Source of the DNA: Acetobacteraceae bacterium
GTDB lineage: Bacteria; Pseudomonadota; Alphaproteobacteria; Acetobacterales; Acetobacteraceae
DNA: 12,837 nt
Direction: 5' to 3'
NCBI GenBank assembly: GCA_027306955.1
Contig: DAHUXX010000174.1
Span: 1-12,837 of the forward strand
The translations under genes and the position numbers were made by a program. Of the stretch, positions 1-7,385 are shown piece after piece. The notes beneath the pieces are model-generated. The model saw nothing but the letters and a program-made list of their open reading frames with translations, made no database searches and had not been told where the DNA came from. Numbering within the stretch: position 1 is the first letter of the stretch; every line of letters begins with the position of its first letter.

Positions 1-7
1 GCCATGT

Positions 8-796
8 CTAGGCCGCCTTCGCCCGCGGTGGGATCGGCCGCGGCAGGCGTACGGGCAGGCCCGCCGTCGCCAGCGCCGCCTTCACCTCGGTAATCGTAAA
101 CGTACCGAAATGGAACACGCTCGCCGCCAGCAGGCCTGTGGCACCGGCGCGCGCGCCTTCGACGAAATGCTGCAGCCTGCCGACGCCGCCCGAGGCGATC
201 ACCGGGACGCGCACCCGCCCGCACACCGCGCGCAGCAGCTCGAGGTCGAAACCCTCCCCGGTCCCGTCCCGGTCCATGGAGGTGAGCAGGATCTCGCCGG
301 CACCCCGCGCCGCGACCTCCTCGCACCAGGCGAGCGCGTCCCGCCCGCTGTCGCGCCGCCCGCCATGGGTGAAGACGTTCCACGCGCCAGGTCCGACACT
401 CTTGGCATCCACCGCCACCACCACGCACTGGCTGCCGAATTTCTGCGCGGCCCTGCCCACCAGCTCCGGGTCCGCGACCGCGGCGGAGTTGATGCTGCAC
501 TTGTCGGCTCCGGCCAGCAGCAGCCTGCGCATGTCCTCGACGGCGCGGATGCCGCCGCCCACGGTGAGGGGCAGGAACACGCGCTGGGCCGTGCGCGCCA
601 CCACGTCGAGGATGGTGTCGCGGTTCTCGTGGCTCGCGGTGATGTCGAGGAAGGTGAGCTCGTCCGCGCCGGCCGCGTCGTAGATGGCAGCCTGCTCCAC
701 CGGGTCGCCGGCGTCGCGCAGCGAGACGAAGTTCACGCCCTTGACGACGCGACCGTCCCGCACGTCCAGGCAGGGAATGACACGCAGCTTCAGCAC
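8..796 (-). CDS. hisF: Imidazole glycerol phosphate synthase, cyclase subunit HisF
   Basis: HisF is the cyclase half of the HisF-HisH synthase. It uses ammonia from HisH to convert PRFAR into imidazole glycerol phosphate and AICAR in the cytoplasmic histidine pathway, which also feeds purine synthesis. The 262-residue product has the family's usual length and (beta/alpha)8 pattern. It opens with LKLRVIPCLDVRDGRVVKG. The two catalytic aspartates are visible at D11 (CLDVRDG) and D130 (VVAVDAK), and phosphate-binding segments lie at TVGGGIR (78-84) and ASGGVG (201-206). I chose the GTG start at 796 because the protein then begins exactly where HisF proteins begin, and GGAGG lies 8 nt upstream; a longer TTG start at 847 would add 17 unrelated residues. 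The gene follows an aromatic-type operon by 102 nt on the same strand, and hisA and hisH are not beside it upstream. Stop is TAG at 10-8. Identification is secure. Confidence 0.97.
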   Translation of the reverse strand: MLKLRVIPCLDVRDGRVVKGVNFVSLRDAGDPVEQAAIYDAAGADELTFLDITASHENRDTILDVVARTAQRVFLPLTVGGGIRAVEDMRRLLLAGADKCSINSAAVADPELVGRAAQKFGSQCVVVAVDAKSVGPGAWNVFTHGGRRDSGRDALAWCEEVAARGAGEILLTSMDRDGTGEGFDLELLRAVCGRVRVPVIASGGVGRLQHFVEGARAGATGLLAASVFHFGTFTITEVKAALATAGLPVRLPRPIPPRAKAA

Positions 797-898
797 CAAG
801 CGCACCTCCAAACGCGCTTCATGATCTCGGGCGGCGTGCCGATGCAAGCATCATCGTCGCATTGCGGCCCTGCGCCGTCGCGCTCGGAGGCGCCGCCC

Positions 899-1534
899 CT
901 ACTCCGCGTCCGGCTGCGCCGCGGGCGCGGCTGCCTGAAACGCCGGCAGCGCCTGGCAGGCGGCCTCCGCGCGCAGCAGCCTGGGGAAGGTGCCGAGATC
1001 GCAATTGTAGCGCCGGGCGTTGAACAGTTGCGGCACCAGGTAGACATCGGCGAGCGTCGGTGCCAAGCCGTAACAGAACGGTCCCTCGCCGGCCATCGCC
1101 TCCAGCGCCGGCAACGCGACGTCGATCCAGTGCCGGTACCAGGTGTCGATCGCTTCCTGGGACTGGCCCATCTCGCGCTTGAGGTATCGGAGCACGCGCA
1201 GGTTGCCGATCGGGTGGATGTCGCAGGCGATGGTCGCCGCGAAGGCTCGCACCTGCGCCCGCTGGACGGGATCGGCCGGCAGCAGCGCCGGGGTCGGATG
1301 CGTCTCCTCCAGCCATTCCAGGATCGCGAGCGACTGCGTCAGCACCGCGCCCTCGTCGGTCACCAACGCCGGCACCAGTCGCATCGGGCTGAGCGCCGCG
1401 TAATCCGGCTTGTGCTGCTGGCCGCCCTCGCGCAGCAGGTGGACAAAGGCGGGCTCCCAGGCGATCCCCTTCAGCTCCAGCGCGATCCGCACCCGATAGG
1501 CCGCCGAGGAGCGGAAATAGGTGTAAAGCCTCAT
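899..1534 (-). CDS. maiA: Zeta-class GST: maleylacetoacetate/maleylpyruvate isomerase
   Basis: This 211-residue protein is a zeta-class glutathione S-transferase. Enzymes of this class use glutathione to isomerise maleylacetoacetate (homogentisate/tyrosine route) or maleylpyruvate (gentisate route) to the fumaryl form. The N-terminal thioredoxin-like domain carries the zeta motif SSAAYRVRIALELKG (9-23), with S9/S10 as likely glutathione-activating residues, the cis-proline turn VPAL (54-57) and QSLAILEWLEETHP (67-80). The helical C-terminal domain has DIHPIGNLRVLRYL (105-118), typical of this class. The ATG at 1534 overlaps the stop of the DUF2783 gene in an ATGA junction, which fixes the start and implies translational coupling. 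It is the last gene of the operon that begins at 4285. Sequence alone does not separate the two isomerase activities, and no ring-cleavage dioxygenase in the window tells which acyclic product it would meet. Confidence 0.92.
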   Translation of the reverse strand: MRLYTYFRSSAAYRVRIALELKGIAWEPAFVHLLREGGQQHKPDYAALSPMRLVPALVTDEGAVLTQSLAILEWLEETHPTPALLPADPVQRAQVRAFAATIACDIHPIGNLRVLRYLKREMGQSQEAIDTWYRHWIDVALPALEAMAGEGPFCYGLAPTLADVYLVPQLFNARRYNCDLGTFPRLLRAEAACQALPAFQAAAPAAQPDAE

Positions 1535-1749
1535 GGCTTCGCCTCGGCCACGTCCCATCCCGTCTCCTGCGCCGCCGCGATCGCCTCGCGCAGAACCGTG
1601 ATGGAACCGATATGGTTGGCCAGCAGCAGCACCAGCCGCGCGTCGAGCCGGCGCGACTGCTCCGGCGTGAGGTCGCGGTGCGCCTCCACCAGGCTCTGGA
1701 AGGCGAGGTCGGGGTCGTCGAGCCTCGGGCTCGTGTCGAGCGCGGTCAT
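1531..1749 (-). CDS. Small DUF2783 family protein
   Basis: This is a 72-residue cytoplasmic protein, MTALDTSPRL to DVAEAKP, without a signal peptide or membrane segment. The pattern DDPDLAFQSLVEAHRDLTPEQS and RLDARLVLLLANHIG matches my recollection of DUF2783, a small helical family usually encoded beside aromatic-ring FAD monooxygenases; I could not run a profile search. It overlaps the monooxygenase stop (ATGA, 1749-1746) upstream and the GST start (ATGA, 1534-1531) downstream, so its translation is coupled to both. Such strict coupling suggests it acts with the monooxygenase, perhaps as a small partner or stabilising subunit, but this is inference; the family has no established function that I know of. 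The start is fixed by the overlap. Confidence 0.85.
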   Translation of the reverse strand: MTALDTSPRLDDPDLAFQSLVEAHRDLTPEQSRRLDARLVLLLANHIGSITVLREAIAAAQETGWDVAEAKP

Positions 1750-3308
1750 GCCACCCTCCCCAGGGCGCGGTTGCGTGCGCCTCTGATTGCGGCGGCATCG
1801 CATCGCCGCCAGCGCGCGGCGATGTGCTGGTCCGGCCGCAGCAGCACGGTGTCGCCGGCACCCGCGCCATAGCGTTGCGCGGCAACGCCCTCGGCCGGCA
1901 CGTCGACGCGCTTCACGCCTGGTACCGGCTCGGGAGCGCCCTCGCCGAATACCAGCAGCGTGAACCCGTTGCGGTCGGTGCGGTCGAGCAGAAAGCCCTT
2001 GTCGAGCGGCGCGTCTGGTGCCGTGGCGCCGAGCGGCGCGCCTTCGGGCCACGGCGCCTCGTCCGGCGTCGAGAGCGGCGAATTTCGCAGCACCGCCGGG
2101 CGCGACAGTCGGCCGGAGTTCACCAGCGGCCGGGCGAAATCGTGGCGCGCCGCGAGTTCTAGCACCGCGTCGCGGTAGGCCCGCGCGGCCTCGCTCTTCG
2201 GCGTGATGAAATCGGTCGAACGCGCGGAATTCAGGATGTTCTCGTCCGCCGCCGGGATGCGCTCAGTGTCGTAGCTTTCGAGCAGCGTTGCCGGTGCCTC
2301 GGCGCGGAGCACCGCATCGAGCTTCCAGCCGAGATTGTCCGCATCCTGCACGCCGCCATTGCCGCCGCGGGCACCGAACGGGCTCACTTGGTGCGCCGCG
2401 TCGCCGAGAAAGATGGTACGCCCGTGGCGGAACTTCTCGATGCGCCGGCAGCGGAATGTGTAGATGCTCACCCATTCCAGCTCGAACGGAATCGCTGGCC
2501 CCAGCATCGCGCGCACCCGCGCGGCCACGCGCTCCGGCTCGCGTTCCGCCTCGGGGTCTGCGTCCCAGCCGAGCTGGAAATCGATCCGCCAGACATCGTC
2601 CGCCTGGCGGTGCAGCAGCACCGAGCCGCCGCGATGGAAGGGCGGTTCGAACCAGAAGCGTCGCTCGGGAGGGAAATCCGCGTGCATCACCACGTCGGCG
2701 ATGAGAAACCGGTCGCGGAACACCTTGCCGACGAAGGCAAGGCCCAGCAGCTCGCGCACCAGGCTGCGCGCGCCGTCGCAGGCGAGCAGCCAGTCTGTGG
2801 TGAGCGAATAATTCCCCGCCGGCGTCTCGATCATCAGCGTGACGCCATCGGCGCCGTTCACGATGCCCGCGACCCGGTGTTTCCATCGCAGGTCGACCAG
2901 CCCCGTGGCGAGGCACGCCTCCACCAGCCAGTGCTCGACATAGTACTGCTGCAGGTTGACGAAAGCGGGATTGCGGTGCCCGCTCTCGGGTAGCAGGTCG
3001 AACCCGTAGACCTCGCGCTCGCCGAAGAACACCTTGCCGGTGTTCCACGTCGTACCTTTCTCGCGGATGGCAGCGCCGATCCCGAGCCGGTCGTAGATCT
3101 CGAGCGTTCGCTTGGCGAAACAGATGGCGCGGCTGCCGGTGCTCACCGTGTCGTCGTCGTCGAGCACCACCACGCGCTGACCGCGCCGCGCGAGATCGAG
3201 CGCCGCGGTCAGCCCCACCAGCCCGCCGCCCGCCACCACCACGCTGTGCCGGGCACCGTCGTCGATCGGCGGCCGGAAGGGATAGTGCGGCGGTTCGAAC
3301 GCAGGCAC
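1746..3308 (-). CDS. FAD-dependent aromatic-ring monooxygenase (PheA/TfdB-type flavoprotein)
   Basis: This 520-residue flavoprotein belongs to the group A single-component aromatic hydroxylases, which use NAD(P)H and O2 to hydroxylate phenolic rings. The Rossmann FAD motif is VVVAGGGLVGLTAA (23-36), followed by an acidic strand end (VVVLDDDD, 47-53). The DG motif CDGARSLVREL (177-188) and the FAD-ribityl GD motif FLGDAAHQVSPFGARGGNGG (300-319) are both present, followed by VQDADNLGWKL. The last 90 or so residues, ending in a segment around LLRPDQHIAARW, resemble the thioredoxin-like C-terminal domain of this class. I chose the GTG at 3308 because GAGG lies 5 nt before it, it starts 2 nt after the MBL stop, and the residues upstream of it are the MBL gene read in another frame. 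The substrate cannot be read from sequence; with a zeta GST downstream, a 3-hydroxybenzoate-, 3-hydroxyphenylacetate- or 3-hydroxyphenylpropionate-like acid is plausible. Confidence 0.92.
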   Translation of the reverse strand: MPAFEPPHYPFRPPIDDGARHSVVVAGGGLVGLTAALDLARRGQRVVVLDDDDTVSTGSRAICFAKRTLEIYDRLGIGAAIREKGTTWNTGKVFFGEREVYGFDLLPESGHRNPAFVNLQQYYVEHWLVEACLATGLVDLRWKHRVAGIVNGADGVTLMIETPAGNYSLTTDWLLACDGARSLVRELLGLAFVGKVFRDRFLIADVVMHADFPPERRFWFEPPFHRGGSVLLHRQADDVWRIDFQLGWDADPEAEREPERVAARVRAMLGPAIPFELEWVSIYTFRCRRIEKFRHGRTIFLGDAAHQVSPFGARGGNGGVQDADNLGWKLDAVLRAEAPATLLESYDTERIPAADENILNSARSTDFITPKSEAARAYRDAVLELAARHDFARPLVNSGRLSRPAVLRNSPLSTPDEAPWPEGAPLGATAPDAPLDKGFLLDRTDRNGFTLLVFGEGAPEPVPGVKRVDVPAEGVAAQRYGAGAGDTVLLRPDQHIAARWRRCDAAAIRGARNRALGRVA

Positions 3309-3310
3309 GC

Positions 3311-4285
3311 CTACCTCGCGATCTCGCCGGAACGCACCGAGCCCTGCAGCGCGTGCCACATCTCGACATCGCGCTCCGCGGTCCAGATGCGCGGCCGGTC
3401 CAGCCCCTGTGCCTCGTCGTACGCACGGCTCACGTTGAACGGCATGCAGTGATCGAAGATCACCCACTGCCCGTATTTCGGGCGCATCTTCTCCATCGCC
3501 TCGCCGAACACCTGCGCGAGTGTCGCTCCCTTGGCGGCACCTGCGCGTGCGATCGCGAAGAGGTCCGAGGTGAACGCCTCCGTGCCGGCCAGCGCCTCGG
3601 CCACTTCATTCGCGTTCATCAGCGCGCGGCCGCGGCCGGGCACCATCTTCTCCGCCCCAAGCTCCCGCAGCTTGCGGATCGTGCCGGGCCAGTCGGTGAA
3701 ATGCGCGTCGCCGCAATAGGGCGTGGCGCCGAACTCCACCGTGTCGCCGGCGAACAGCACCTTCTCCCTCGGCATCCACACGACCGTGTCGCCCGCCGTG
3801 TGCGCGCGCCCGACGCGGATCACCTGCGCCTCGCGCTCGCCGAGCCAAAGCGTCATCCGCTCGTGGAAGGTCGCGGTCGGCCAGGTCAGGCCGGGGATAC
3901 CCTCGCGCCCGCGGAACAGGCGTGGGAAGCGGCCGATCTCGCTGTCCATGTCCTGCTGCCCGCGCTCCGCGATGAGGTCGCGCGTGACGTCCGAGGCGAT
4001 GATCGTGTGCGCCGGATAGCCGCTTGCTCCGAGCACGCGCACCGCGTGATAGTGGCTGAGCACGATGGTATCGACCGGCAGCTTCGTCACCGTCGCGATG
4101 CGCGCCTGCACGTCGGCGGCCATCGCCGGGGTCGCCTGCGCGTCCACCACCGTGACGCCCCTGGGCCCCACGATGATGCCGGAATTCGGGTCGCCCTCGG
4201 CGGTGTAGGCGTAAAGCCCGGGGCCGAGTTCGTCGAAGGAGACGATCTTGTCCGCGAGGTCGGTGGTGGACGCGAAGCCGGCCAT
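3311..4285 (-). CDS. MBL-fold metallo-hydrolase with variant metal motif
   Basis: A 324-residue metallo-beta-lactamase-fold protein, first gene of the catabolic-type operon. Early strands give SGIIVGPRGVTVVDAQ (35-50). The metal loop reads SHYHAVRVLG (77-86): H78 and H80 are kept, but the aspartate and histidine of the usual HxHxDH are V82 and R83. Later ligands are recognisable at H162 (GRAHTAGDTVVW) and D181 (LFAGDTVE), and H279 lies in IFDHCMPFNVSRAYDE. The usual GHG loop reads PGRGRAL (216-222). The fold is secure; the reaction is unknown, and thioester or lactone hydrolysis in the pathway is only a guess. The ATG at 4285 has GGGAGG 4 nt upstream. The stop lies 2 nt before the monooxygenase GTG. 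No signal peptide is seen, so it is probably cytoplasmic. Confidence 0.9.
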   Translation of the reverse strand: MAGFASTTDLADKIVSFDELGPGLYAYTAEGDPNSGIIVGPRGVTVVDAQATPAMAADVQARIATVTKLPVDTIVLSHYHAVRVLGASGYPAHTIIASDVTRDLIAERGQQDMDSEIGRFPRLFRGREGIPGLTWPTATFHERMTLWLGEREAQVIRVGRAHTAGDTVVWMPREKVLFAGDTVEFGATPYCGDAHFTDWPGTIRKLRELGAEKMVPGRGRALMNANEVAEALAGTEAFTSDLFAIARAGAAKGATLAQVFGEAMEKMRPKYGQWVIFDHCMPFNVSRAYDEAQGLDRPRIWTAERDVEMWHALQGSVRSGEIAR

Positions 4286-4336
4286 GGTTCCTCCCGTCGT
4301 GCGTCTTGTGCAGAGACTATCATCGCCGCGCGGGTC

Positions 4337-4365
4337 TTGCGCGCGGCGTGTCGCGGCGCGATAGT
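4337..4365 (+). promoter_or_regulatory. Candidate marR promoter giving a leaderless transcript
   Basis: A -35-like TTGCGC (4337-4342) and a -10-like GATAGT (4360-4365) are separated by exactly 17 nt. The first transcribed base would fall at or next to the A of the marR ATG (4371), which fits the complete absence of a Shine-Dalgarno before that ATG. The hexamers match consensus at only about 3 and 4 of 6 positions, so this is a weak prediction. Confidence 0.35.
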
Positions 4366-4377
4366 TTCATATGCAAC
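4364..4377. promoter_or_regulatory. Near-palindromic operator candidate for the MarR regulator
   Basis: GTTTCATATGCAAC is a 14-bp inverted repeat in which 12 of 14 positions are symmetric (GTT-CATATG-AAC). It sits in the 85-bp gap between divergent marR and the MBL-monooxygenase operon, and covers the marR start codon and the end of its putative -10. MarR dimers typically bind short palindromes in such divergent regions, so self-repression plus control of the catabolic operon is the natural reading. The palindrome is seen directly; the binding is inferred. Confidence 0.5.
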
Positions 4378-4936
4378 GACTGTCAAGCGATCGGGAATCG
4401 GCGGACCGGCGCGAGCGCGTGCCGGCCGCCGACGCGCGCGGCTTCGCGCTGGAGGAATTCCTGCCCTACCGGCTCTCGGTTGCCGCCAACCGCATCTCCC
4501 GCCTCTTCGCCCGTCGCTATTCCGAGGCTTTCGGCATCTCGATCGCGGAATGGCGCGTCATGGCCGTGCTCGGCCGCTTCGGCACGCTCTCGCCCGGCGG
4601 CATCACGGAGCGGACGGAGATGGACAAGGTGAAAGTGAGCCGCGCCGCCGCCCGCCTCGCCGCCGCCGGGCTCCTGTCGAGCGAGGCGGACGCGGCGGAC
4701 GGGCGCGCGCGCCGCTTCGGCCTCACGCCGCGCGGGGTGCGCCTGCATGCGGCCATCGTCCCGATCGCGCGCGCCATGGAGGCGGAGCTGGCGGCAGGCA
4801 TGCCGCCTGCCGACTGGGAGGCGTTGCGCCGCCTGCTCGGCGCCATCGCCGGGCACGCCGGCGAGCTGGAAGCGAAACACGAAGGCCCGCAGCCTGACAT
4901 GCGCGGCCCGACATGCGCGGGATGTGATGCCGGCGC

Positions 4937-4952
<16 letters not shown>
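4371..4952 (+). CDS. MarR-family transcriptional regulator
   Basis: A 193-residue winged-helix repressor of the MarR family, whose members usually bind aromatic acids or CoA thioesters and release DNA when the ligand is present. The core begins at FLPYRLSVAANRISRLFARRY (30-50), followed by ISIAEWRVMAVLGRFG (56-71), the recognition-helix region ITERTEMDKVKVSRAAARL (78-96) and the wing DGRARRFGLTPRG (110-122). The C-terminal tail (about 170-193) is unlike the family core. The ATG at 4371 has no ribosome-binding site; it may be leaderless, or translation may begin at GTG 4419, which also lacks a good site. The gene is divergent from the MBL-monooxygenase-DUF2783-GST operon and is its likely repressor. 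It overlaps the end of livF by 16 nt, tail to tail. Confidence 0.93.
4896..4920 (+). repeat. Two 11-bp direct repeats in the marR 3' end
   Basis: GACATGCGCGG occurs at 4896-4906 and 4910-4920, a 14-bp period. It encodes part of the poorly conserved MarR tail, so a small local duplication there would be tolerated. No function is evident. Confidence 0.5.
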
Positions 4953-5649
<697 letters not shown>

Positions 5650-5653
<4 letters not shown>

Positions 5654-6435
5654 GCGGCCTCGCTCGCCTCGTCCTCGTCGCGGCCGAGATAGGCCTCGAT
5701 CACCAGCGGATCGTTCTGCACCTTGTCCGGCGTGCCCTCGGCGATCTTGCGCCCGTGGTCGAGCACACCGATGTGCTCGGAGACCTGCATGACGAGGCCC
5801 ATGTCATGCTCGATGAGCAGGATGGTGATGCCGAGCTCGTCGCGGATGCGCCGCATCAGCGCGATCAGCTCCTCCTTCTCGGAGGCATTCAGCCCCGCCG
5901 CCGGCTCGTCGAGCAGCAGCAGCCGCGGCTCCGTCGCCAGCGCCCGCGCCCATTCCACGCGTCGCTGGTGCCCATACGGCAGCGAGCCCGCGACGCGCTC
6001 GGCCGCGTCCGGGATGCCGACGAAGCCGAGCCATCGCTGCGCCGCTTCCGCGATCGCCGCCTCCTCGCGCCGGTGCCGCCTGGTGCCCAACACCGCGTCG
6101 AGCGCCCCGGCGCCGGTGCGGCAATGCCGCCCCGCCATCACGTTCTCCGCGGCCGTGAGCTCGCGGAACAGCCGCAGGTTCTGGAAGGTCCGCGCGAGGC
6201 CGAGGCGTGTGACGCGATGCGGCGCCAGCCGGTCGATGCGCCCTCCCGCGAGCGTGATCTGCCCGGTGCGCGGCCGGTAGAACCCGGTGAGGCAGTTGAA
6301 CACGGAGGTCTTGCCCGCGCCGTTCGGCCCGATGAGGCTGGTGATCGAACCCTCCTCAACCGCGAAGTCGAGGTCGCGCAGCACCTCGATGCCGCCGAAG
6401 CTGAGCGACATCCCGGCGATTTCCAGCAGCGCCAC
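5650..6435 (-). CDS. livG: Branched-chain amino acid-type ABC transporter ATP-binding protein LivG
   Basis: The first ATPase of the importer, 261 residues. It shows Walker A GPNGAGKT (36-43), Q-loop region ARTFQNLRLF (81-90), the LivG-type signature LPYGHQRRVE (152-161), Walker B LLLLDEP (172-178) and H-loop H210 in LLIEHDMGLVM. The last ten or so residues are acidic (DEDEASEAA) and extend past the conserved AYLG end. I chose the GTG at 6435: it lies 2 nt after the livM stop and gives the usual LivG opening ALLEIAGMSLSFGG. The internal Met9 is a possible but less likely start, and no strong Shine-Dalgarno is seen, which suggests reinitiation from livM. It partners LivF, which lacks the H-loop histidine. 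Confidence 0.95.
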
Positions 6436-6437
6436 GG

Positions 6438-7385
6438 CTAGCCCCAGCGCCAGCGCTCGGGCCAGATCCCGGCCGGGCGCAGCAGCATGATCAGCAGCAG
6501 CGAGAGGGCGAAGACCAGCATCCGCATGGAGCCGATGTCGCGGAACAGTTCCGGCGCCACCACCACCACGATGGCGCCGAGGATGACGCCGGGGATCTTG
6601 CCGCGCCCGCCCAGCACCACGCCGAGCAGGATCAGCAGCGACTGGTTGAAGGTGAATGTCTCCGGCGCGATCGCCGTCATCTTCGCGGCGTAGAAGCAGC
6701 CGCCGATCGCGGCGAAGATCGCCCCCATCACATAGGCCGAGAGCTTGATCGTGGCATGGTTGATGCCCATCGCCCGCGCCGCGTCCTCGTCGGAGCGCAC
6801 GTATTTCCAAGCCCGCCCGATGCGCGAGCGCTCCAGCCGGTGGCTTGCCACCACCGCGAGCAGGGCGAGGGCGAGGAAGATGTAGTAGTAGCTCCCGATC
6901 GAGTTGAGCTTGTAGCCGAACAGCCACGGCCGGCTGATGCCCACGAGGCCGGAGGCGCCGCCGGTGACCGAGAGGTTGCGCACCGTGATGCGCACCATCT
7001 CGCCGAAGCCGAGCGTCACGATGGCGAGATAGTCGCTGCGCAACCGCAACGTCGGCCCGCCGATCACCACCCCCGCGATGGAGGCGGCGATGACGGCGAG
7101 TGGCAGACTCAGCCAGAAACTGAGCCCGAGCTTCAACGTCACCAGGCCCGCCGTGTAGGCGCCGACCGCGAAGAACGCCGCATAGCCGAGGTCGAGCAGC
7201 CCCGCGTAGCCGACCACGATGTTAAGCCCGAGGCAGAGCAGCACGTAGAACCAGGCCTCGGACAGCACCTCGAGTTGATAGGAGTTGGCGACCAGCGGTA
7301 TGCCGAGCGCGGCGAGGATCACGACCGCCGTCAGCGCGATGCCGCGCGGGGAGCGCGCGGCGGCGGGCGCCGTCGTCGTGCTCAC
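6438..7385 (-). CDS. livM: Branched-chain amino acid-type ABC transporter permease LivM
   Basis: One of the two inner-membrane permeases of the importer, 315 residues with about eight hydrophobic segments. Family marks are GLNIVVGYAGLLDLGYAAFFAVGAYTAG (53-80, quoted by its ends GLNIVVGYAG and FFAVGAYTAG), the YLAIVTLGFGEMVRI segment (119-133), and the ATPase-coupling EAA-like loop RAWKYVRSDEDAARAMGIN (191-209). The start is GTG at 7385, which overlaps the livH stop in a GTGA junction; no in-frame ATG in the right place competes with it. The N-terminal 15 residues are Ala/Thr-rich before the first membrane helix. The stop is 2 nt before the livG GTG, so livH, livM, livG and livF are all translationally coupled. 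Confidence 0.95.
   Translation of the reverse strand: MSTTTAPAAARSPRGIALTAVVILAALGIPLVANSYQLEVLSEAWFYVLLCLGLNIVVGYAGLLDLGYAAFFAVGAYTAGLVTLKLGLSFWLSLPLAVIAASIAGVVIGGPTLRLRSDYLAIVTLGFGEMVRITVRNLSVTGGASGLVGISRPWLFGYKLNSIGSYYYIFLALALLAVVASHRLERSRIGRAWKYVRSDEDAARAMGINHATIKLSAYVMGAIFAAIGGCFYAAKMTAIAPETFTFNQSLLILLGVVLGGRGKIPGVILGAIVVVVAPELFRDIGSMRMLVFALSLLLIMLLRPAGIWPERWRWG

Noticed and set aside
1..5. ATGGC on the minus strand 2 nt after the hisF stop, a possible hisE start
   Set aside because: Only five bases are inside the window. The position suits a coupled his gene, but no coding content can be seen.
110..1786. Long plus-strand open frame opposite hisF and the GST gene
   Set aside because: It is the antisense of well-identified genes, is rich in Arg/Ala/Gln/His as expected from high-G+C shadows, and has no recognisable domain.
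3309..3467. N-terminal extension of the FAD monooxygenase upstream of 3308
   Set aside because: Those residues are the MBL gene read in another frame, and the GTG at 3308 has a Shine-Dalgarno and gives the correct family length.
3353..4897. Long plus-strand open frame across the MBL gene and the marR start
   Set aside because: It runs antisense to the MBL gene and then out of frame through marR, with shadow-like composition and no family match.
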